Shown here: positions 33,291 through 42,527 of the stretch, piece after piece
How positions within the stretch are numbered: position 1 is the stretch's first letter
How the letters are laid out: each line of letters begins with the position of its first letter
Made by a program: the position numbers and the translations under genes
Source of the DNA: JAGLON01 sp041394985
GTDB lineage: Bacteria > Zixibacteria > MSB-5A5 > GN15 > JAAZOE01
Assembly: GCA_041394985.1 (NCBI GenBank)
Contig: JAWLBI010000001.1
Coordinates: forward strand, 434,001-498,000
Direction of reading: 5' to 3'
DNA length: 64,000 nt
Notes under the pieces: generated by a model
Seen by the model: the letters and a program-made list of their open reading frames with translations, nothing else
What the model was told of the DNA's origin: nothing
The model's database searches: none

Positions 33291-34325
33291 ATGATGCGCA
33301 AGCGGTGTGTAATCCTCGGTATCCTGTTGTTCTGCATTCTCGTATGCCTGCCGACCGATTCGGTCGCGACGGAATATTTCTCTGCCGACCTGACGGAGTG
33401 TCTCAATACAATCACGGCACATATCTATAACGACCGCTTCGATAAGGCTGAACATATCATTGATTCGCTGTATGCCTCCCGTTGCTGTCGGCCATTCGAT
33501 TTTCTGGCTTATTCCATCCTCTATCAGTCGGTCATGATGGCGAACGAGTCCGATTCGCTTGAGGCTGAATTTTTCGCATCGCTCGACAGCGTCCAGGTGT
33601 ATGCCGAGGGCATGCTGGCCGAGGGGCGCGATTCCGTACTGGCATATTACCTGCTCGGACATCAATTCGCTTTTCGGTCATTATATGCCGGGCGGGCTGG
33701 GCATACCTGGTCGGCCATAAAAAAGGGTCTCAAGGCGCGCAATGCCTACAGCAAAGGGTTCGAACTCGACTCGACTTTTTTTGATATCGCGCTCGGCCTC
33801 GGGTCGTACCGCTACTGGAAATCGGTCAAAACCAATGCCGTCAACTGGACACCACTGTTTAAAAATGAAAAAGGCAATGGCATCGAATTGCTGCGGCGTG
33901 CGGCGGATTCCTCGGAGATTTCGCGCGATGCTGCGCAAACATCACTCATCTGGGTTTATATCAACGAAAAACGGTATACCGAGGCAATCCGACTGGCCGA
34001 TGAGATGCGGCGCCGATATCCTCATGGATTGACATTTCTCTGGGCCCTCGGAGAGGCCTATTATCAACTCGGCGACTGCGACCAGGCCTTATTGATTTAC
34101 ACGAATATCTATGCTCGCCTGCAAAACAATCCGGGGAACTATTATAATATCATCGAGGCCGCCTGGTATCAGGCCAAGTGTTACCGCCGACACTATAAGG
34201 ATGATGAATCCCGACGGGAAGAAGCTTGCGAACTGTATGAGGCCATTTTAACCCTGCCGATTCCGGAAGAAACAGCGAAACGCCAGAAAGATAAATTGAA
34301 GGATATCAAAAAAGCCTGTCAGTGA
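33291..34325 (+). CDS. Exported TPR-repeat protein
   Basis: A 344-residue exported helical protein. The signal peptide is residues 1-26 (ILGILLFCILVCLPTDSVA). Pairs of helices with TPR spacing run through the sequence, for example ARNAYSKGFELDSTFFDIALGLGSY, TSLIWVYINEKRYTEAIRLADEM and LGEAYYQLGDCDQALLIYTNIY. Likely a periplasmic scaffold. The gene follows the DMT transporter by 42 bp on the same strand. Confidence 0.8.
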   Translation: MMRKRCVILGILLFCILVCLPTDSVATEYFSADLTECLNTITAHIYNDRFDKAEHIIDSLYASRCCRPFDFLAYSILYQSVMMANESDSLEAEFFASLDSVQVYAEGMLAEGRDSVLAYYLLGHQFAFRSLYAGRAGHTWSAIKKGLKARNAYSKGFELDSTFFDIALGLGSYRYWKSVKTNAVNWTPLFKNEKGNGIELLRRAADSSEISRDAAQTSLIWVYINEKRYTEAIRLADEMRRRYPHGLTFLWALGEAYYQLGDCDQALLIYTNIYARLQNNPGNYYNIIEAAWYQAKCYRRHYKDDESRREEACELYEAILTLPIPEETAKRQKDKLKDIKKACQ

Positions 34326-34435
34326 AAGCGGGCTTTACGCCAAAAGTAGGCTTAACTTCAGCGAATTTCAGCCGAAACAATGTATAACCGGCAGGATTTT
34401 GTGTATTTCGGGTAAAAGGACGACGACAGAGTCTT

Positions 34436-35305
34436 ATGGAAAAGTTTGTCGAATCGAGTCGTGCGCTGGAGAAAATCGTTTCATCGATCGGTGATCTCCC
34501 TGCGACCCCGGCGATTATTGCGTCATTAATGAATCTGACTTCGGATTTGAATACTGATGTGAATAAAATCACTCAGGCGCTCATGTCCGATCAGTCGTTG
34601 ACGGCTCGCGTGCTGAAACTATCCAATTCATCATTCTACGGCCGTTCCAAGGAAGTGAAAACGCTTAAGGAAGCGGTCATCCTGCTCGGATTCAAAACTC
34701 TTCGCTCTCTGGTTGTTGCCTCGTCTACTCACAGCCTGTACAATGCCACCGGCGGCGAAAGTCATAACAAGCTCTGGGAACACACGCTGGCGACGGCGAT
34801 TTCCGCTCGGTTGGTGGCCAAGGCCTGTCGCCACCCCAATATCGAAGAAGCATTCATCGCCGGACTGCTGCACGATATCGGGAAACTGGTTCTGCTTCAG
34901 AAAAAACCGACCGAATATATTGAAATTATTGTCAAGGCCGAGGTCTCAGGGCGCACCTTCATTGAATTCGAAGAGGAAAAATTCGGCTTCAACCATACCG
35001 ATGTCGGTTTGTTGCTGCTGCACAACTGGTCGTTTCCTCATCTGTTATCCAACGCCGTCTTCGAGCACCATGACCCGATCGAGATCGATGAAGACTGTGT
35101 CCCGCCGCTGTCATTTGTCATCAATGTCTCCAATATGGTCGCAAAGAAGCTGGATGTAGGTTTCAAAGACTATCGACCGGAAAATCTTGCCGAGATGAAG
35201 GCGGCTCAACGACTGAATATGAACGAGGAGATGTTCGATCAGATCATCGAGAACCTCGTCGAACAGTTCGAATCCGAACGCAAAATATTTCTCTCAAACG
35301 GCTGA
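34436..35305 (+). CDS. HDOD-domain signalling protein
   Basis: A 289-residue cytoplasmic HDOD protein. The N-terminus (IGDLPATPAIIASLMNLTSD, DQSLTARVLKLSNSSFYG, EAVILLGFKTLRSLVV) is the classic HDOD opening, and AGLLHDIGKLVL retains the HD pair; the later HH (EHHDP) is also present. HDOD proteins act in signalling without a proven enzyme activity, often beside motility, cyclic-di-GMP or two-component systems. None of these is adjacent here. No clear ribosome site was seen before the ATG. Confidence 0.92.
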   Translation: MEKFVESSRALEKIVSSIGDLPATPAIIASLMNLTSDLNTDVNKITQALMSDQSLTARVLKLSNSSFYGRSKEVKTLKEAVILLGFKTLRSLVVASSTHSLYNATGGESHNKLWEHTLATAISARLVAKACRHPNIEEAFIAGLLHDIGKLVLLQKKPTEYIEIIVKAEVSGRTFIEFEEEKFGFNHTDVGLLLLHNWSFPHLLSNAVFEHHDPIEIDEDCVPPLSFVINVSNMVAKKLDVGFKDYRPENLAEMKAAQRLNMNEEMFDQIIENLVEQFESERKIFLSNG

Positions 35306-35391
35306 TTCCCTCCGGTCGAATGACCTGTTCACATTTTTTCCCGATAACATCCCTTTTGTTGAACGCCGGGACATAGTATATTCCGGCATCG

Positions 35392-36894
35392 ATGAAACGT
35401 CAATTTGCCAAAAACCTCAGCTCGAACTGGGTCGTGTACGCCGTGTCGGCTCTCATCTCGATAGCCCTCACGCCATATATAATTGCCAAGTTGGGAAAAG
35501 CCGCCTACGGAGTCTGGATACTGGTCGGATCTTTTTCCAGCTACCTCGGCTTGTTTGACTTCGGCATAGGCTATGCCGTCGTTCGCTTCGTCGCCCGCTA
35601 TCAAAAAACCGGGGAATCCGAAAAGCGAAACGAGGTGATCGCGACTTCATTCTATACGGCGGCCCTGCTGGCCGTTATCGTACTGGCGGCGACGGCGTTT
35701 CTGGCCGTGAAGGCGGCCAGCCTATTCGATATCCCACCTGAATTGGTTCGGGAATCGCAAGCCGTTATCGCACTCGTCGGCCTGTCGATCGCCTTCGCAT
35801 TTCCCATGGGAATATTTTCCGAGGCATTGGCAGGTGGGCTGTGGCGCTTCGATCTTTTCAATAAAGTATCACTGACGATATCCATTGCCCGCACCGCTCT
35901 TACAGTATTGCTATTGGAATTGGGCTGGGGGCTGCCCGGTCTCGGTCTTGCCGTGCTGGCCGGGTCGATTGTCGGATACACCTGGCGGGCACGCATGCTG
36001 TATCGCCTATTGCCTGATCTGTCCATCAAATTGAGATTGGTATCTCTCAGGGTATTTCATCAAATTGGCGACTATACTCTTTTTTCGTTTATCCTGGTCT
36101 TGTCCGGACGAATCTCCTTTTATTCCGATTCGTTCATTGTTGGATTATATCGAGGGGTCGAGGATATCGCGATTTTCGGTATCGCCGTCAAATTGACAGA
36201 ATATTTGCGCCAATTAGTATTTACCCTGACCAAGCTTTTTTCCCCGGTGGCCTCGCGATATAACCCCGATTCCGATAAGGCGTCCCTGAGGCGGCTGTTT
36301 TATACCGGGACACGCCTGAACTTACTCTTCGCCGTACCGCTGGCGGCCGGATTATTCTTCTGGGGCGGGCCGATTATCAGATTATGGATCGGCCCATCGT
36401 TCGACTATTCAAAGGTCATTCTCCAAATCCTGCTGATCGGGCATGTCTTGTCATTTACACAAGGGGTGAGCGGTGAGATCCTGCTGGGAGTCGGACGCCA
36501 CCGAGTCTTTGCCGTTTTGTCGCTGATTTCGGCAATCGTTAATATCGTCCTGTCGGTAATCCTGGTGCAGAAAATGGGGTTAGTCGGGGTTGCCTGGGGA
36601 ACGACGATTCCACTGACTATTTTATCGCTGGCGTACTTGCCGGCGGCGACTCTTCGACTGGTGGAAGGAAAGATTGAAGAATTTATACGACAATCACTTA
36701 TCCCTGTTACGAAAGCTACAATTGGGCCACTCGTGATAATTATCGCGGCATCATATCATTTAAATAGTTACTGGTATTTGGCCGGGTATGCCGCTATTAC
36801 TGGGTTGATTTACGGTTTGACCGCGTATATATGGGGACTGACCGAAGAGGAAAAGGGCAAAATCCGGTCGGAAATATCTCACTTTCGAGTGTAG
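35392..36894 (+). CDS. Polysaccharide flippase (MATE/Wzx-like)
   Basis: A 500-residue inner-membrane protein with 12-14 hydrophobic helices in the arrangement of polysaccharide/lipid-linked sugar flippases. Typical opening: NLSSNWVVYAVSALISIALTPYIIAKLGKAAYGVW, then GLFDFGIGYAVVRFVARY. It probably moves lipid-linked oligosaccharide units across the membrane for surface glycan assembly. No glycosyltransferases are next to it; the window's only other glycan-related genes are the nucleotidyltransferase fusion at the left end and the SDR epimerase. Confidence 0.9.
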   Translation: MKRQFAKNLSSNWVVYAVSALISIALTPYIIAKLGKAAYGVWILVGSFSSYLGLFDFGIGYAVVRFVARYQKTGESEKRNEVIATSFYTAALLAVIVLAATAFLAVKAASLFDIPPELVRESQAVIALVGLSIAFAFPMGIFSEALAGGLWRFDLFNKVSLTISIARTALTVLLLELGWGLPGLGLAVLAGSIVGYTWRARMLYRLLPDLSIKLRLVSLRVFHQIGDYTLFSFILVLSGRISFYSDSFIVGLYRGVEDIAIFGIAVKLTEYLRQLVFTLTKLFSPVASRYNPDSDKASLRRLFYTGTRLNLLFAVPLAAGLFFWGGPIIRLWIGPSFDYSKVILQILLIGHVLSFTQGVSGEILLGVGRHRVFAVLSLISAIVNIVLSVILVQKMGLVGVAWGTTIPLTILSLAYLPAATLRLVEGKIEEFIRQSLIPVTKATIGPLVIIIAASYHLNSYWYLAGYAAITGLIYGLTAYIWGLTEEEKGKIRSEISHFRV

Positions 36895-36981
36895 ATTTTC
36901 CTTGACTTAACCGCGTTGGATATGCTTTTTCCACAAAGCTCCGGCGAATTGCCCGAGCATGACACAGGAGAGGAGAAAGTC

Positions 36982-37197
36982 ATGAAAGCGTTTAAACTGT
37001 TAACCATTGTTGCCTTTGTACTTATGCTGATGTTCGCGATCGGTTGCGGACAGAAGGAAGAAGCTCAGCCGGAACCGGCCCAGACTGAGACAATGATGGA
37101 GGAAGCTGCGGATTCCCTGCAGGGTGAGATGGAAGAAGTTGCCGATTCTCTGCAGCAAGAAGGTGAAGAGATGATGGAAGAGGCCACCGGCCACTAA
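36982..37197 (+). CDS. Tiny acidic lipoprotein
   Basis: A 71-residue lipoprotein: leader LLTIVAFVLMLMFA, lipobox IGC at residue 22, then a 49-residue acidic tail with a repeated AADSLQ/VADSLQ unit and many Glu and Met. The tail should be one amphipathic helix, like Lpp or entericidin-type lipoproteins. GGAGAGGAG precedes the ATG. The frame is open to 36916, but the leader fixes the start at 36982. Confidence 0.82.
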   Translation: MKAFKLLTIVAFVLMLMFAIGCGQKEEAQPEPAQTETMMEEAADSLQGEMEEVADSLQQEGEEMMEEATGH

Positions 37198-37231
37198 TTC
37201 CGCTGTTCAAAAATCATACAGTAAAAACACG

Positions 37232-37261
37232 GCACAACCTGCAAATTATTGCAGGTTGTGC
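37232..37261. terminator. Perfect 13-bp hairpin, possible terminator without T-tract
   Basis: GCACAACCTGCAA and TTGCAGGTTGTGC pair around a 4-base loop 35 bp after the lipoprotein gene. Confidence 0.5.
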
Positions 37262-37443
37262 AGATCATTATCCAAAAATTCAGTCAATTTTATCATCCTT
37301 TTATCTCCCTGCTGATGAAAATATAACATAACCGGCTCAAAATACGGGCTATTGACGTCGTTTGCCCGGAGGATAATAAGTTCTCCCGGTCGGGCATAGG
37401 GTTTGCTTTATTGATAACACACAAAGCTCGTAAGGAGGTCCTC

Positions 37444-37482
37444 ATGATCGAAAAGACCTATTTGTACCAAGGGTTTTACTGA
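37444..37482 (+). CDS. Candidate 12-codon mini-ORF with perfect ribosome site
   Basis: AAGGAGG (37432-37438) lies five bases before ATG (37444); the frame encodes MIEKTYLYQGFY and stops at 37482. It lies before the promoter of the next gene, so it would be on another transcript. Whether it is translated is unknown. Confidence 0.25.
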   Translation: MIEKTYLYQGFY

Positions 37483-37501
37483 CAAAGGTCGAAAAAACAG
37501 G

Positions 37502-37530
37502 TTGACAACTTTCCGGTAGGCGGTTATATT
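37502..37530 (+). promoter_or_regulatory. Strong promoter of the 37841 surface-protein gene
   Basis: TTGACA (37502-37507), 17 bases, TATATT (37525-37530), followed by AG. The predicted leader is about 300 nt, with no other gene in it. Confidence 0.7.
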
Positions 37531-37840
37531 AGTCACGATGATACAACGATTTCTACACGTTGACCTATAACATTAGCAGGTGATAGTCTCCATAAACGTA
37601 GTTCAAGAGCCTGAGATTTATAGCAACGAACTCAAAATACTACAGTAGTAGTCTGACTGATATAGACTGCCTGAATCGAGTTACATGTCAAAGGCTTGAT
37701 TTTGGCCACGTATTACATGAATTAAGTGGCATTTGCAACATGAGAGAAAACAAGCCGCGGAGGTGAGCGACTGACTTTGTTAACGGGAAGTTGTCGAGGA
37801 CTCTTTTAGAACCTACACTACTTGCGAGAGGAGCAGGCAA

Positions 37841-38935
37841 ATGTCGTTCAAGAGCCAGTCGCGTTTCTTATTTTTCTTTGCTGTCATGATGACGGCACTT
37901 GTCGTGACATCGGGGCATGCCAATGCCCAGACGCCGGAGATCTATCTGGCGATGAATGATACCTCGGTCACGGCTGGTGATACCACCGGATGGTTAACAG
38001 TATCGTTCGCCAATTACCAGGATACATTGGCGGCGTTTACAATGCGAATTGTTCTTGATAATCCGGATTTGATCAATTTCCGGACTGACGCCGTAGATAC
38101 GACTTTCGATACGATCTGGCAATATTGCGGCGGATGGGATAATTTCGGGGCTTGTACGCTATGGGTAGATACGATGTTCGTAGATACCATCGTCAGGTCC
38201 GGCGCGATCGATACGGTTGGAACTCTTTTATCCGGATGGGAGTTTGTGACGGCACAATCATACTCAGCGAACAGGACGGATATCAAGGTGACGGCGCTGG
38301 CCGACGCTTTCGGCGGAGATAAGACGCCGGGATTACCGCCCCGCACCAATCCGGGGGTTTTGTTCCGTATTCGGTTCCGCGCGAACAATGAAACGCTGGA
38401 CTCGACCGATAATACGGTCCTGCTTGATATTTTGAGCAACCTGACCGAGACAGGTTTTTCGGATCCGCAGGGCGATCTGTTCGGCGTCATCAGCGGATTC
38501 AATATTTGTGATACCGTATCGACCGATCCTGAATTAGTTTGCGATACTTTTTTCCGGTATTGGCGATGTGAAGTTTGGAACGGGCCGGTGTGCAGTACAT
38601 ACGTGACTTCGACCGATCCCGATTCCGCAGCATTCTTCACCGATTCGCTGTCGATCGATACTGTGAACTGGACGCTGTTAAACGATCAGACAGTCTTCTA
38701 TACCGATGGGCATGTGACGGTTGATTTTTCCGATTGTCTGTGCGGCGACGCCAATGACGATGGAACATTCAATATCGGCGATCCGGTGTATTTGATTTCG
38801 TATATTTTCAAGGGTGGCCCGCCGCCGCCGTATATGGATTGCGCCAATGTCAATGGCGACACGACGGTCAATATTGGTGATGTCGTGTACATGATTCAGG
38901 CGATTTTCAACGGCGGACCGCTACCGAGCTGTTAG
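37841..38935 (+). CDS. Secreted cohesin-like protein with C-terminal dockerin-type pair
   Basis: A 364-residue exported protein. The signal peptide ends at about residue 30 (GHANAQT). A cohesin-like sandwich fills most of the body (GWLTVSFANYQDTLAAFTMRIV, LLSGWEFVTAQ, PGVLFRIRFRANNE). The C-terminus has two dockerin-type repeats, GDANDDGTFNIGDPVYLI and ANVNGDTTVNIGDVVYMI, each with a calcium-loop pattern. GAGAGGAG precedes the ATG. It begins the surface-protein locus. Confidence 0.88.
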   Translation: MSFKSQSRFLFFFAVMMTALVVTSGHANAQTPEIYLAMNDTSVTAGDTTGWLTVSFANYQDTLAAFTMRIVLDNPDLINFRTDAVDTTFDTIWQYCGGWDNFGACTLWVDTMFVDTIVRSGAIDTVGTLLSGWEFVTAQSYSANRTDIKVTALADAFGGDKTPGLPPRTNPGVLFRIRFRANNETLDSTDNTVLLDILSNLTETGFSDPQGDLFGVISGFNICDTVSTDPELVCDTFFRYWRCEVWNGPVCSTYVTSTDPDSAAFFTDSLSIDTVNWTLLNDQTVFYTDGHVTVDFSDCLCGDANDDGTFNIGDPVYLISYIFKGGPPPPYMDCANVNGDTTVNIGDVVYMIQAIFNGGPLPSC

Positions 38936-39313
38936 CGAGGACGAGAAAAAAGCAGTGACACGTTATACCGACATGAAACGCGTCGTAACAAAAATTAAAT
39001 ATTCGGTGAATATGAATGACACAGTTGTCACATAACTGTTACCCGTGCATATAAAAATCTCTACTATAGAGAGTTGAAAACCTTAAACCGGAAGAATTGA
39101 AAGGAGGTGACGCACACTTAAGAGGAATTTCTATAACACGCGCTCAAAAGAAGGAAATGAGAATGGCTCATTTCTCAAACTCACTTGCCATATCTGTCGG
39201 CGGTCGGCTCAACTGCCGGTGTGAACAGGCAAGCATGAGGGGGATTGTGTTGCATTCCGTTAACTACTAACGGTTTGTGTAATAATGAACTTAATGTAAT
39301 GAAGGAGCACACA
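38936..39313 (+). other. Leader region of the 39314 gene
   Basis: No large gene. It holds a possible promoter (TTGTCA 39025-39030, TATAAA 39050-39055, 19 bases apart), a TCTCTACTATAGAGA palindrome, an orphan perfect ribosome site AAGGAGGTG (39101-39109), and a GAAATGAG/CTCATTTC hairpin near 39154-39177. A 35-codon frame (ATG 39163 to TAA 39270) has AAGGA seven bases upstream, but I cannot show that it is real. Confidence 0.4.
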
Positions 39314-41950
39314 ATGAAACGACTCATCGTTTTGCTCGCAACATTGCTTCTTTCTTTTGGGCTGACTCAGGCTGCCAACCATGTTGATATCGCTGCTGCT
39401 GGCGGAGGTTTCTCCGGCGATACGCTGCGTTATGGCATTAATGCCAGATACGATATCATGTTCGAAAACGACGAACTGCTTGGTGGCTTCTCTACTGGTT
39501 TTAAAGTCTTCTCGCCTGATGGCGTGGACTTTGCGTGGGTGAATGTCGGTGGTCTCGATCCGACGAACCACATGCTGGTCGTTCCGGCCGGCTGCCGTAT
39601 GGATCCTCCCGGCACGGTGTGGGATCTTGGTGGCTTCCAGATCACTGAAAGTGACGTTGCCGGTGTTCTGCCGGATTCGCTGCTCTTCGGTGGCGCCGCT
39701 CTGAGCGGTGGTCTTCCGGCTGGTGCCTTGGAAACCTTGGTCCAGTTCAACTTTGTCGTGACATCTCCGACCGCTCAGGAAGATATCTATACCCTGTGTA
39801 TCGATTCCTGCAAAATCGGCGCTGGTGAATTCGTATTCGTCGGTAGCTCAACGATCGTTCCGACCGTTGGCTGGCCGACCGGCGGCTACTGCCTCCCGAC
39901 TCACTATATGCCGAATATGTGCCCGGTTATCAGTGGCGGTACCGCAATGACGGTAAACCACTGCGGTCAGAATTCTGTCACGCTGACGGCGACCGATGCC
40001 GAAGGCAATACCATTTCCTGGGGTATTGCCGGTAACACCGGTGCTGGTGTCGCTACCATGAACAATGGTGTCGTTACCTACACGCCGGCCAATGCTGACG
40101 TTGGTTCCTCGGTAGTTATTACCGCTTTCGCGACCGACGCGTTCCACGATGCGGCTGGTTGTGCGTTCCATGACATCAATGTCACGGTTACCAATACTGC
40201 CCCGACCGTAAACTGCGGCCAGGCCATGAGCTTTGTCGGTAAAGGTAATGTCTTTACCAAGACCGATATCACCGCTGCCGATGCCGATGCTTGTGATGCG
40301 TTAGTTTTCTCGCTCGCGGCTGGCGTTGTTGGCGACATGGCGATTGATCCGGTCAGTGGTGATTTCTCCTGGACGACACAAGAAGCCGATGCCGGCATGG
40401 TATTTCCGGTTACCGTCAATGTGTTTGATGGTTTCACAAATGCTACTTGCGTATTCGAGGTTGAAGTCCTTTCGGTAGAGCCGTATGAAATTCATGTTGA
40501 CAAGGTCCATGATGTCTATCAGGGTACCTATGTTGACGTGCCGGTTCGTATGACGTTGGGTTCGGAAGCCATGGGCGGTTTCGACTTCCTGCTGGCCTAC
40601 GACAACACCGCGTTGACCTTCACCGGTGCGACCCTTGGCTCCTACCTTGTCGGTTGCGATTGGGAATACTTCACCTATCGCTATGGTGCGCATGGTAATT
40701 GCGGCGATGGCTGCCCGTCCGGCGAAATTCGCCTGGTCGGTCTTGCCGAGACTAACAACGGTCCGTATCATCCGGATTTCACCTGCATTAAGAATATGTC
40801 CGGTACGGATGAAGTTATTGCCAACTTGACGTTCTTCGTCACCACCGACGTGAACTTCAACGACTACTATGCCGCTGTCAAGTTCTTGTGGATGGATTGC
40901 GGCGACAACACGATCTCGGTTGCCTCCGGTGACACCCTTGCCATTTCCCGCTTCGTGTACAACTACTACGGAACGGGTGGCGTGGATTCCTGGATCGATG
41001 TGACTGACGAAACCTTCGGTTTCCCGGGTACCTATGGTGCTCCGGTTGCCTGTGAAGTCTTCACCGAAAAGGGCGCTCCTGTCCGCTTCGCCGACTTCTA
41101 CAATGGTGGCGTTGACATCATCGACAAGGATGACATCGATGATCGTGGCGATATCAACATGAACGGTCTCGCGAACGAAATCGCTGATGCGGTTATGTTC
41201 ACGAACTACTTCATCTTTGGCGAAAGTGCCTTCGGTACCCATGTTGCCGGTTCCATTGCGGCTTCCGACATCAACGCCGACGGTACTCCGCTGACCATCG
41301 CTGACCTGGTCTATCTGACCCGCGTCATCGTTGGCGACGCTCTCCCGTATCCGAAGCCGGCTCCGGGCGCGCTGTTCACCGCTGTTATGCAGGGTGACGA
41401 GCTGACCGTGAACACGACTGAAGATGCTGGTGCTGCTCTGTTCGTATTCAACGTCGACGGTACGGTTGGTACCCCGACGATTAACGGCAACATGGACATT
41501 ATCTCCAATGTCGAAGGTAATGAACTTCGTGTGCTGGTTTATAACATCGGCTCAGAGCGTTTGACCGATGGTACAGTTTTGAATCTCGATGTTAACGGTT
41601 CCGTGGAACTGGTCGAAGTCGTAGCCGCCACCTATGATGGTGCCGACATGCAGACCTCGACTCGCGTCCTGCCGACCGCTTTCACCGTTGCTCAGAACTA
41701 CCCGAACCCGTTCAACCCGAAAACCATGATCAGCTTTGGCCTGAGTGTTGCCTCTGACTGGACTGTTGAGATTTACAACATCGCCGGTCAGAAGGTTAAC
41801 TCCTTCAACGGCTTCAGCCAGGCTGGCCCGGTCCAGGTCGAATGGAATGCCACCGATGCTAACGGTTCGTCCGTTGCTTCCGGTATCTACTTCTACAAGG
41901 TGTCCGCTGGTGCCAACTCGGCTACCATGAAGATGGTCCTTCTGAAGTAG
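39314..41950 (+). CDS. Large secreted protein: Ig-like, cohesin-like, dockerin-like modules and C-terminal sorting-type domain
   Basis: An 878-residue exported protein. The signal peptide covers residues 1-20. Then come a cohesin-like domain, two Ig/cadherin-like domains (about residues 205-390; MTVNHCGQNSVTLTATDAEGN), a second cohesin-like domain (VDVPVRMTLGSEAMGGFDFLLAY), a degenerate dockerin-type pair (GDINMNGLANEIADAV, SDINADGTPLTIADLVYL), and the C-terminal domain NYPNPFNPKTMISF ... KMVLLK. This last domain resembles T9SS type A/FlgD-like sorting domains. AAGGAG precedes the ATG at 39314. Frequent GGT, GCT and GTT codons differ from neighbours and may reflect high expression. A strong hairpin follows the stop. 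Confidence 0.88.
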   Translation: MKRLIVLLATLLLSFGLTQAANHVDIAAAGGGFSGDTLRYGINARYDIMFENDELLGGFSTGFKVFSPDGVDFAWVNVGGLDPTNHMLVVPAGCRMDPPGTVWDLGGFQITESDVAGVLPDSLLFGGAALSGGLPAGALETLVQFNFVVTSPTAQEDIYTLCIDSCKIGAGEFVFVGSSTIVPTVGWPTGGYCLPTHYMPNMCPVISGGTAMTVNHCGQNSVTLTATDAEGNTISWGIAGNTGAGVATMNNGVVTYTPANADVGSSVVITAFATDAFHDAAGCAFHDINVTVTNTAPTVNCGQAMSFVGKGNVFTKTDITAADADACDALVFSLAAGVVGDMAIDPVSGDFSWTTQEADAGMVFPVTVNVFDGFTNATCVFEVEVLSVEPYEIHVDKVHDVYQGTYVDVPVRMTLGSEAMGGFDFLLAYDNTALTFTGATLGSYLVGCDWEYFTYRYGAHGNCGDGCPSGEIRLVGLAETNNGPYHPDFTCIKNMSGTDEVIANLTFFVTTDVNFNDYYAAVKFLWMDCGDNTISVASGDTLAISRFVYNYYGTGGVDSWIDVTDETFGFPGTYGAPVACEVFTEKGAPVRFADFYNGGVDIIDKDDIDDRGDINMNGLANEIADAVMFTNYFIFGESAFGTHVAGSIAASDINADGTPLTIADLVYLTRVIVGDALPYPKPAPGALFTAVMQGDELTVNTTEDAGAALFVFNVDGTVGTPTINGNMDIISNVEGNELRVLVYNIGSERLTDGTVLNLDVNGSVELVEVVAATYDGADMQTSTRVLPTAFTVAQNYPNPFNPKTMISFGLSVASDWTVEIYNIAGQKVNSFNGFSQAGPVQVEWNATDANGSSVASGIYFYKVSAGANSATMKMVLLK

Positions 41951-41965
41951 TTTTGTAACACTTTG

Positions 41966-41995
41966 TGCGGCAAGGGGCTTCAATGCCCCTGCCGC
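41966..41995 (+). terminator. Hairpin terminator after the 39314 gene
   Basis: GCGGCAaGGGGC and GCCCCTGCCGC pair with one bulge around a 6-base loop. The following ATTATATT is only partly T-rich. Confidence 0.65.
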
Positions 41996-42108
41996 ATTAT
42001 ATTGACAGAGGACAAACAGTGGGAATTGACAGGAAAACATATTGGAGGGTTGGTAAAATAAACAGATAACGCGTGTAATGCCGTGTACGAGAAAAAAAGG
42101 ATAGCAAA

Positions 42109-42333
42109 ATGCCCGCATATAAGCTTAAGATATTAGACAGTAATAGCTTACGGGCTTTTCGTTTTTTAAAGTCAGCAATTCACCTCACACTGTCACAAGA
42201 GAATCTGCAACGGATTGCAGATTACTATCAAAACCGTTTCATTACCCGCCGTACACTAAATTTTGCGTTCGCTTTAGGCACAGTAAGTTGGAGAAGAATA
42301 AAGACTGGTAAGGGAGGGCTTGTTTCAGTCTGA
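42109..42333 (+). CDS. Doubtful small ORF in a leader region
   Basis: A 74-codon frame with AAGGAT a few bases upstream. The product is basic and helical (TLSQENLQRIADYYQNRF) with no recognised domain. It lies in the 577-bp gap before the 42528 operon, so it may be a leader ORF or chance. The rest of the gap (two TTGACA boxes near 42002 and 42026 without a well-spaced -10) shows nothing firm. Confidence 0.25.
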   Translation: MPAYKLKILDSNSLRAFRFLKSAIHLTLSQENLQRIADYYQNRFITRRTLNFAFALGTVSWRRIKTGKGGLVSV

Positions 42334-42527
42334 CTTCGTTAAAGAGTTGATGTAGAGAGAGTTAAGAAGTTTTTGCGGCGTCGGATTCAGTCATAATTGG
42401 CGATCGACGCTATAAGAAGAGCGCCGCCTCGGCAATTTCGCCGATGAGTGTCTCTTCTTGTCCGGATTGGTAAGAGTTTTGCTTTATTACCACCGGAATA
42501 GAACAGTTACGGAAATATGGGTAAGAG

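Noticed and set aside
37760..42375. A shared leader motif (CTGACTT-GTTAA) before the 37841 and 42528 genes
   Set aside because: The match is about a dozen bases with a gap and sits at different distances from the start codons; too weak to claim a common element.
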